Assembly: GCA_964571135.1 (NCBI GenBank)
Contig: CAZMZW010000001.1
Coordinates: forward strand, 558,001 to 622,000
Direction: 5' to 3'
Source of the DNA: CAZMZW01 sp964571135
GTDB lineage: Bacteria; Chloroflexota; Anaerolineae; Anaerolineales; Anaerolineaceae
Length of the DNA stretch: 64,000 nt
The notes beneath the pieces were generated by a model. That model searched no databases. It saw only the letters and a list, made by a program, of their open reading frames with translations, and was not told where the DNA came from. Positions within the stretch are counted from its first letter, which is position 1. Each line of letters begins with the position of its first letter. The position numbers and the translations under genes are program-made. Shown here piece by piece: positions 59,860-64,000 of the stretch.

Positions 59860-59995
59860 ATAACAAACCACCGGGTTAGAGGCCCGGTGGTCATTAGGGA
59901 GGAAGCCACCAGTTCCTTTGTTAGGTCAGCCACCGCGAGGAGGGGCGCGCTGGCTTTCGTTGGTGGTTCGTCACCATTTTTTCTTGGTGACTTGA
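59860..59995 (-). ncRNA. candidate C-rich small RNA
   Basis: About 135 bases on the minus strand between a -10 element (TATAAG, 60002-60007) and a strong terminator. It opens with a 7-bp hairpin (59970-59991). A central hairpin follows, with stem AGCCA-C-CGCG (59928-59937) against CGCG-C-TGGCT (59946-59955) and an 8-base loop that reads CCCCUCCU in the RNA. A single-stranded stretch UUCCUCCCU comes next, and then the terminator hairpin. The C-rich sites are complementary to Shine-Dalgarno sequences. I do not see SRP RNA, 6S RNA or RNase P signatures. Confidence 0.5.
59867..59891 (-). terminator. terminator of the candidate small RNA
   Basis: Minus-strand ACCACCGGG / CCCGGTGGT is a perfect 9-bp stem followed by TTGTTATT. 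The T-rich tail is on the minus side only. Confidence 0.75.
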
Positions 59996-60039
59996 AGATA
60001 TCTTATACCTAAATTGTCCAATTTGATATTAACATTTTG

Positions 60040-60528
60040 TTAAGTTTTGGGAGGATCTGATTTTCCCTCGTTGAATAATCTCAACCAATCATCAATCTCA
60101 TTTTCATTGTCAGCTGGTTTTTGTCCAGAATAGCCCCGTAATTTTTTGTCAATTGAATTGTGCAATAATTGTGCAAAATTTTGTGAGGACATTACCGCAG
60201 CCCCAACTCTCCTTGCCCGGGTTTGGATGTTCTGGTCGGAGGTGACGACGATATAGTTTTTAGCGGCTCTGCCAATTCCCAGTAAGCGGGAGAGGATGGC
60301 ATTATCGGCGATCATGGGAGGTAAAACAAAATGAGCATGAACCCGTCCACGTTGAAAATCCCTCTCGCTGTCCAAATTTCCATGATCAAAATAGACCTCA
60401 ACCTGACTTTTCTTTTTATTGGCGAAATTCACCAACAAAGTGACCAATTCCATTTCATCATCCAGCTGATCCAAACTTAATTCAGGAATATGCGGGATCA
60501 GGTTATGGCCGTCAATCAGGTAAGTCAT
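60040..60528 (-). CDS. NYN/PIN-like ribonuclease domain protein (YacP-like)
   Basis: A 162-aa protein of the NYN family. The start TYLIDGHNLIPHI has the first catalytic Asp (ID-GHN), VEVYFDHGNL the second, and YIVVTSDQNIQTRARRVGAAVM the third (SDQN). Bacterial relatives (YacP/Rae1) cut RNA, some at the ribosome. It is divergent from dnaX. The C-terminal 35 residues are acidic and variable. Confidence 0.85.
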   Translation of the reverse strand: MTYLIDGHNLIPHIPELSLDQLDDEMELVTLLVNFANKKKSQVEVYFDHGNLDSERDFQRGRVHAHFVLPPMIADNAILSRLLGIGRAAKNYIVVTSDQNIQTRARRVGAAVMSSQNFAQLLHNSIDKKLRGYSGQKPADNENEIDDWLRLFNEGKSDPPKT

Positions 60529-60625
60529 CTGATGAGATCCTTAAAACCGTATCAAATAGTCTTTTTTTCTCTATTTGGATTAAAATGATACTATATTGTA
60601 ATCTGGTCTTAAAAAAGGAAGCAGT

Positions 60626-62335
60626 ATGGCACAGGCATATTATCGAAAATGGCGTCCGATGCGGTGGGAGGAAGTGGTTGGACAGGAGCATGTGGTGCAT
60701 ACCCTCCAGAATGCCATCCGCCAGAACCGGATCGGACATGCTTATTTATTTTCCGGTCCGCGTGGTACTGGTAAGACAACCACTGCGCGTCTGCTTGCTA
60801 AAGCAGTAAACTGCCAGGCGGAGAATTTATCTGAGAGACCATGCAACCAATGCGAAAACTGCCTGGCGATCAATGAAAACCGCTATTTGGACCTGATCGA
60901 GATTGATGCTGCTTCCAATACAAGTGTGGATGATGTCCGCGCTTTGCGTGAAAAGATCAATTTTTCGCCTTCCAAGGGGCAGTATAAAGTCTATATTATT
61001 GATGAAGTGCACATGCTCTCCAATGCAGCATTCAACGCTCTGTTAAAAACCCTGGAAGAACCTCCTGCGCATGCCATTTTTATCCTTGCAACAACTGAAG
61101 CGCATAAGATCCCTGCGACGGTGATTTCACGCTGCCAGAGGCATGATTTCAGGCGCATTCCTCTAAATTTTATTCTGGGAGAACTTAAGCAAATCGTGGA
61201 GCAAGAAAAGATTAACGCGGAGGCTGAAGCATTAACCCTCATTGCCCGCCAGGCAACTGGCAGTATGCGAGATGCTATTTCATTATTGGATCAATTGGCA
61301 TCCACGGGCGAGACGATCAGCCTGGTTTTGTCGCAATCCGTTTTGGGGGCTGCCACCAGTGAGCATGTGATTAATTTAGTTCAAGCAATGGCGAATAAGA
61401 AAGTCAGCGTGGGGTTGGTGGCAATTCATCAGGCATTGGATAGTGGAACTGACCCGCGCCAGTTTGCCCGCCAGGTGGTTGATTATCTGCGTTCGATGAT
61501 GCTCATTAAACTGGGAAATGGTGATCAGTTGGAAGTTACGCCTGAGATGAAAAAGCAACTCTTTGACCAGGCGGAGTCCTTCAATGTGACAGTGTTGGTG
61601 AACGACATTAATTTATTTAACAAGGCAGCGTATATGTCCCAGGTCGGCTGGCAGCCAGCCTTGCAGTTGGAATTGGCGCTCACTGAAGCGCTGGAAGAAA
61701 ATCCTCAATTGAATGCAGAGGAAAATAAAATCATTCCCCATCGTGAAACCGGAAGTGTTTTATCTCCTTCAAACGTAATGAATTCTTCCAGGCAAAATAT
61801 GCCAAATCCTCAAGGGTCAATACCAAAAAATATTCCAGCATTTCAAAGCAAAAATCCTATCCCTGCTCCGATTAAACAGTCAATCGTGAGTATGGCCAAT
61901 ACCGGAAAACCAGCTGTGATCAAAGTGGCTGGAGAAATTGAAAACGATGACTTAAAGAAGATCCTTCAGCAGTGGTTGAATATTAAAGCAGCGGTGAAGA
62001 TCAACTCCCCGGAAACCGCAGCGTTATTGACCTCATCCAAACTTGTCAGTATGCATAATAAAATGCTGCTGCTTGGTTTTGCCAGTGACCTGTTGAAAAC
62101 TAAAATGGAAAATAACCGACATATTGAGTTGACCCGCGAGAAAATTAAAGAGATCACCAATGTGGATATCCCCATCATCTGCACGGTTGTGAATATCAAT
62201 GATAAAACCATCACAGAAAATTTGCAGATCGACAGGGAAGGAATTGTTGGAACAGCTCTTTCCATGGGTGGAAAGATCGTGGATCAGGGCAAGCCGAAAA
62301 ACAAAGAAGGAAAGGATAACCCGGAAAAGGAGTAG
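60626..62335 (+). CDS. dnaX: DNA polymerase III gamma/tau subunit
   Basis: A 569-aa clamp-loader subunit. Walker A is SGPRGTGKTTTARLLAKAV, the zinc module is CQAENLSERPCNQCENC, Walker B YIIDEVHMLSNAAFNALLK follows, and sensor/SRC motif SRCQRHDFRRIP lies near residue 175. Domain III extends to about 365. Domains IV-V are short and linker-like (from about 370, Asn/Pro-rich) before a final helical block (430-530) that would contact the polymerase. No programmed frameshift site (A-rich slippery run) is apparent. It heads dnaX-ybaB-recR. Confidence 0.95.
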   Translation: MAQAYYRKWRPMRWEEVVGQEHVVHTLQNAIRQNRIGHAYLFSGPRGTGKTTTARLLAKAVNCQAENLSERPCNQCENCLAINENRYLDLIEIDAASNTSVDDVRALREKINFSPSKGQYKVYIIDEVHMLSNAAFNALLKTLEEPPAHAIFILATTEAHKIPATVISRCQRHDFRRIPLNFILGELKQIVEQEKINAEAEALTLIARQATGSMRDAISLLDQLASTGETISLVLSQSVLGAATSEHVINLVQAMANKKVSVGLVAIHQALDSGTDPRQFARQVVDYLRSMMLIKLGNGDQLEVTPEMKKQLFDQAESFNVTVLVNDINLFNKAAYMSQVGWQPALQLELALTEALEENPQLNAEENKIIPHRETGSVLSPSNVMNSSRQNMPNPQGSIPKNIPAFQSKNPIPAPIKQSIVSMANTGKPAVIKVAGEIENDDLKKILQQWLNIKAAVKINSPETAALLTSSKLVSMHNKMLLLGFASDLLKTKMENNRHIELTREKIKEITNVDIPIICTVVNINDKTITENLQIDREGIVGTALSMGGKIVDQGKPKNKEGKDNPEKE

Positions 62336-62343
62336 ACCAAATT

Positions 62344-62688
62344 ATGGCAAAAGGATTTAAAGCCCCATTCGGTGGTGGCAGCGGCGGCGGTGGCAACTTG
62401 ATGAAACAGGTCAAGCTCATGCAGGAACAGATGCAGGCAGCACAGGCACAATTGGCAGTCGAAACAGTCAATGCCAGTGTTGGCGGTGGAGTGGTAAAAG
62501 TTACTATGACCGGCGCGCAGGTATGCAAGGCAGTGGAGATCAGCCCGGAATTGATAAAAGATGCCGATGTGATTATGTTGCAGGACCTGGTGCTGAGTGC
62601 GATAAACACAGCCCTGGATCAATCTCGCGATTTGGCGGCTAAAAAAATGGGTCCTTTGACCGGAGGTTTATCCGGATTGGGTTTTTAA
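62344..62688 (+). CDS. ybaB: YbaB/EbfC nucleoid-associated protein
   Basis: A 114-aa DNA-binding protein of the YbaB family. An N-terminal Gly-rich stretch (FGGGSGGGGNL) precedes the helix MKQVKLMQEQMQAAQAQL and a beta core VGGGVVKVTMTGAQVCKAVEISPE. It lies 8 bases after dnaX and directly abuts recR (no gap), the standard dnaX-ybaB-recR order. Confidence 0.95.
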   Translation: MAKGFKAPFGGGSGGGGNLMKQVKLMQEQMQAAQAQLAVETVNASVGGGVVKVTMTGAQVCKAVEISPELIKDADVIMLQDLVLSAINTALDQSRDLAAKKMGPLTGGLSGLGF

Positions 62689-63294
62689 ATGAAGCTGCTT
62701 CCTGAACCTCTTCAACGATTAGTCATTGCTCTGGAGCGTCTGCCTGGAGTTGGTCCAAAGACTGCCTCACGCCTGGCTTTTTATTTGCTGCGATCTCCCA
62801 ATGAGATCGCGGATGACCTGGCCAGTGCACTGCAGAATTTAAAGACATCCATTGGCCAATGTTCGGTTTGTTTTAACTTCACCCTTAGCGGCCAGGATCT
62901 ATGCGATGTTTGCGCCTGCCCGGAACGGGATGCCGGCTTGATCTGCGTGGTGGAAGAGGCTCTGGATGTCCTGGCCCTCGAGCGCACGGCTGGCTATCAT
63001 GGGCGATATCATGTGCTGCATGGGGCCTTATCCCCGATTGAAGGGATCGGTCCGGATGATCTGAAAATTCACCCATTGATCGAACGGGTAAAGGGTGGGC
63101 AGGTGAAAGAGATCATCATTGCCACCAATCCCAGTATGGAAGGGGATGCCACTGCGTTATACCTGAGCCAGCTGCTTCAGCCCTACAGGGTGAAGGTTAC
63201 CCGCCTGGCTCGCGGCCTGCCGATGGGGGGAGACCTGGAATACGCTGATCAGAGCACGCTTTTAAGGGCTCTTTCCGGCCGTCAAGAAATGTAA
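62689..63294 (+). CDS. recR: recombination mediator RecR
   Basis: A 201-aa recombination protein that acts with RecF/RecO to load RecA at gaps. The helix-hairpin-helix is at 12-30 (RLPGVGPKTASRLAFYLL), the C4 zinc finger is CSVCFNFTLSGQDLCDVC, and the TOPRIM domain starts with LICVVEEALDVLALERTAGY. The final Walker-like block is RLARGLPMGGDLEYAD. The gene starts one base after the ybaB stop. Confidence 0.96.
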   Translation: MKLLPEPLQRLVIALERLPGVGPKTASRLAFYLLRSPNEIADDLASALQNLKTSIGQCSVCFNFTLSGQDLCDVCACPERDAGLICVVEEALDVLALERTAGYHGRYHVLHGALSPIEGIGPDDLKIHPLIERVKGGQVKEIIIATNPSMEGDATALYLSQLLQPYRVKVTRLARGLPMGGDLEYADQSTLLRALSGRQEM

Positions 63295-64000
63295 TTAATT
63301 AATTATCCATGCCAAGCCAAATGCTTTAATGACAATATCGCGTTTGGAAGGGGCGATTTTAATTTCCTGAATATCATTTTGTGATAGATTTTGACCGGGT
63401 TGTGGATCTCCCTGCAAAGCAGCCAATTGCTGCTGTAGACTAACCAGGGTTGATTTGGCTCCGTCGAGTTTGGCTTGAGCTGCTGACCGACGGCGGTTTG
63501 CGGAGATTGTGGAACTGGCTCCTGTTGTTCTGCCACGGGTAAAGATATTGATCACTGTTCCTAATACATGACCGCCTTCTTCCAGTGTGTAATGGGTCAC
63601 ATCATTTTGATATTGATTAACCTTGGCTTGCTGGGCATCAATTTTCCGCTGGAGGTCTGCGCGTTTATTATCAAAAGTGGTATTCCCGCTTGGAGCACTT
63701 TGGACCATCGCCAGGAGGCATCTCTCTTTGAAATGATCCAGGCTTTCCTGTTCTTCAGAAACAATACCCAATTTTTTATGAACATAGACAATGGCTGCCT
63801 GTGTTTCATAGATCCACTCTTCAAATTGGGCCGAACGGGCACTATACCATTTGGGATCTTTTAGGTTATCTGATAATAAATCAAATTGGGAATTGAAAAC
63901 GGGATATTGAGGGAGGGATTTCAGATCAATCGGATCGATTTTCCCACGTTCCCAATCTATGCTGCCAATCCCAGGGTTGGAAATCCGTACGGCATAAGTC
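63295..64000 (-). CDS. coiled-coil protein, N-terminus beyond the window
   Basis: The minus strand stays open from the stop at 63295 to the right edge, so only the last about 235 codons are visible. The visible N-terminal part (SIDWERGKIDPIDLKSLPQY, KWYSARAE) is soluble. Residues after RADLQRKIDAQQAKVNQYQN form a coiled coil broken by TVINIFTRGRTTGA. A second helical pair (AAQAKLDGAKSTLVSLQQQL) follows, and the end is IKIAPSKRDIVIKAFGLAWIIN. Such tails occur in some DUF87/HerA-type ATPases, but no ATPase motif is in view, so I do not assign a family. Confidence 0.5.
   Translation of the reverse strand, partial: TYAVRISNPGIGSIDWERGKIDPIDLKSLPQYPVFNSQFDLLSDNLKDPKWYSARSAQFEEWIYETQAAIVYVHKKLGIVSEEQESLDHFKERCLLAMVQSAPSGNTTFDNKRADLQRKIDAQQAKVNQYQNDVTHYTLEEGGHVLGTVINIFTRGRTTGASSTISANRRRSAAQAKLDGAKSTLVSLQQQLAALQGDPQPGQNLSQNDIQEIKIAPSKRDIVIKAFGLAWIIN

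Noticed and set aside
59840..60010. SRP (4.5S) RNA, which is often near dnaX
   Set aside because: The domain IV core (GGTCAGG ... GGAAG ... AGCAGCC) is missing on both strands, and promoter and terminator point to the minus strand.
60626..62335. Programmed frameshift in dnaX producing a short gamma form
   Set aside because: No slippery A-run with a downstream stem and nearby stop was found.

Overview
The window looks like a chromosomal stretch of an anaerobic, mesophilic bacterium of the Chloroflexota, most likely an Anaerolineae-type lineage. The clues are moderate base composition, many bacterial lipoproteins, a MASE1 sensor kinase, a BMP/nucleoside ABC transporter next to FdrA/DUF1116 genes, a flavodiiron protein of the anaerobe type, and SAM-I and T-box leaders. 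This placement rests on gene content alone; no rRNA is present. Nearly all the DNA is coding, on both strands, with short divergent or convergent gaps. There is no phage, insertion sequence, CRISPR array or plasmid gene.

Layout. 0-2 kb: DUF402, DUF4126 and DUF2085 genes. 2-4.7 kb: a Mg2+ P-type ATPase behind a structured leader with its own promoter, a strong Shine-Dalgarno site, a 16-codon peptide and an intrinsic terminator. 4.7-10.6 kb: a secreted glycoside hydrolase, an M1-like peptidase and a MASE1 histidine kinase/NarL-type regulator pair. 10.7-18.7 kb: a nucleoside-type ABC importer (ATPase, two permeases, BMP lipoprotein), then DUF1116 (AllG-like), FdrA (AllF-like) and a 57-aa protein, probably uptake and breakdown of purine-derived compounds. 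18.8-31 kb: housekeeping genes (tRNA-Glu, PIN-TRAM protein, cysS, rlmB, serS with T-box, ECF sigma/anti-sigma pair, ftsK, metK with SAM-I riboswitch, RNase Z, DinB-like protein). 31-37.6 kb: adenosine-specific kinase, a lipoprotein, an orphan DNA methyltransferase, lipA, rsmI, a queuosine-precursor transporter and rsmE.

37.6-41.8 kb is the most striking part. A tightly overlapping four-gene operon on the minus strand encodes, in transcription order, a TGT-like tRNA-guanine transglycosylase, two tandem relatives of the ArmA/RmtB 16S rRNA (guanine-1405-N7) methyltransferases that give aminoglycoside resistance, and an NSUN/RsmF-like m5C methyltransferase. With rsmI and rsmE just downstream, six RNA-modification genes lie within about 6.4 kb, and several of their families act on the ribosomal decoding site. 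No aminoglycoside biosynthesis gene is present.

42-50 kb: a UlaG-like hydrolase, flavodiiron protein, VIT-family and DUF211 proteins, uridine phosphorylase and an FTR1 iron permease, suggesting iron and oxygen handling. 50-54 kb: repeat-rich DNA, tRNA-Val and pstSCAB. 54-64 kb: gyrA, birA, hsp20, two methyltransferase/hypothetical genes, tRNA-Arg, a candidate C-rich small RNA, a NYN-domain protein, the dnaX-ybaB-recR recombination/replication operon, and a coiled-coil protein running off the right edge.
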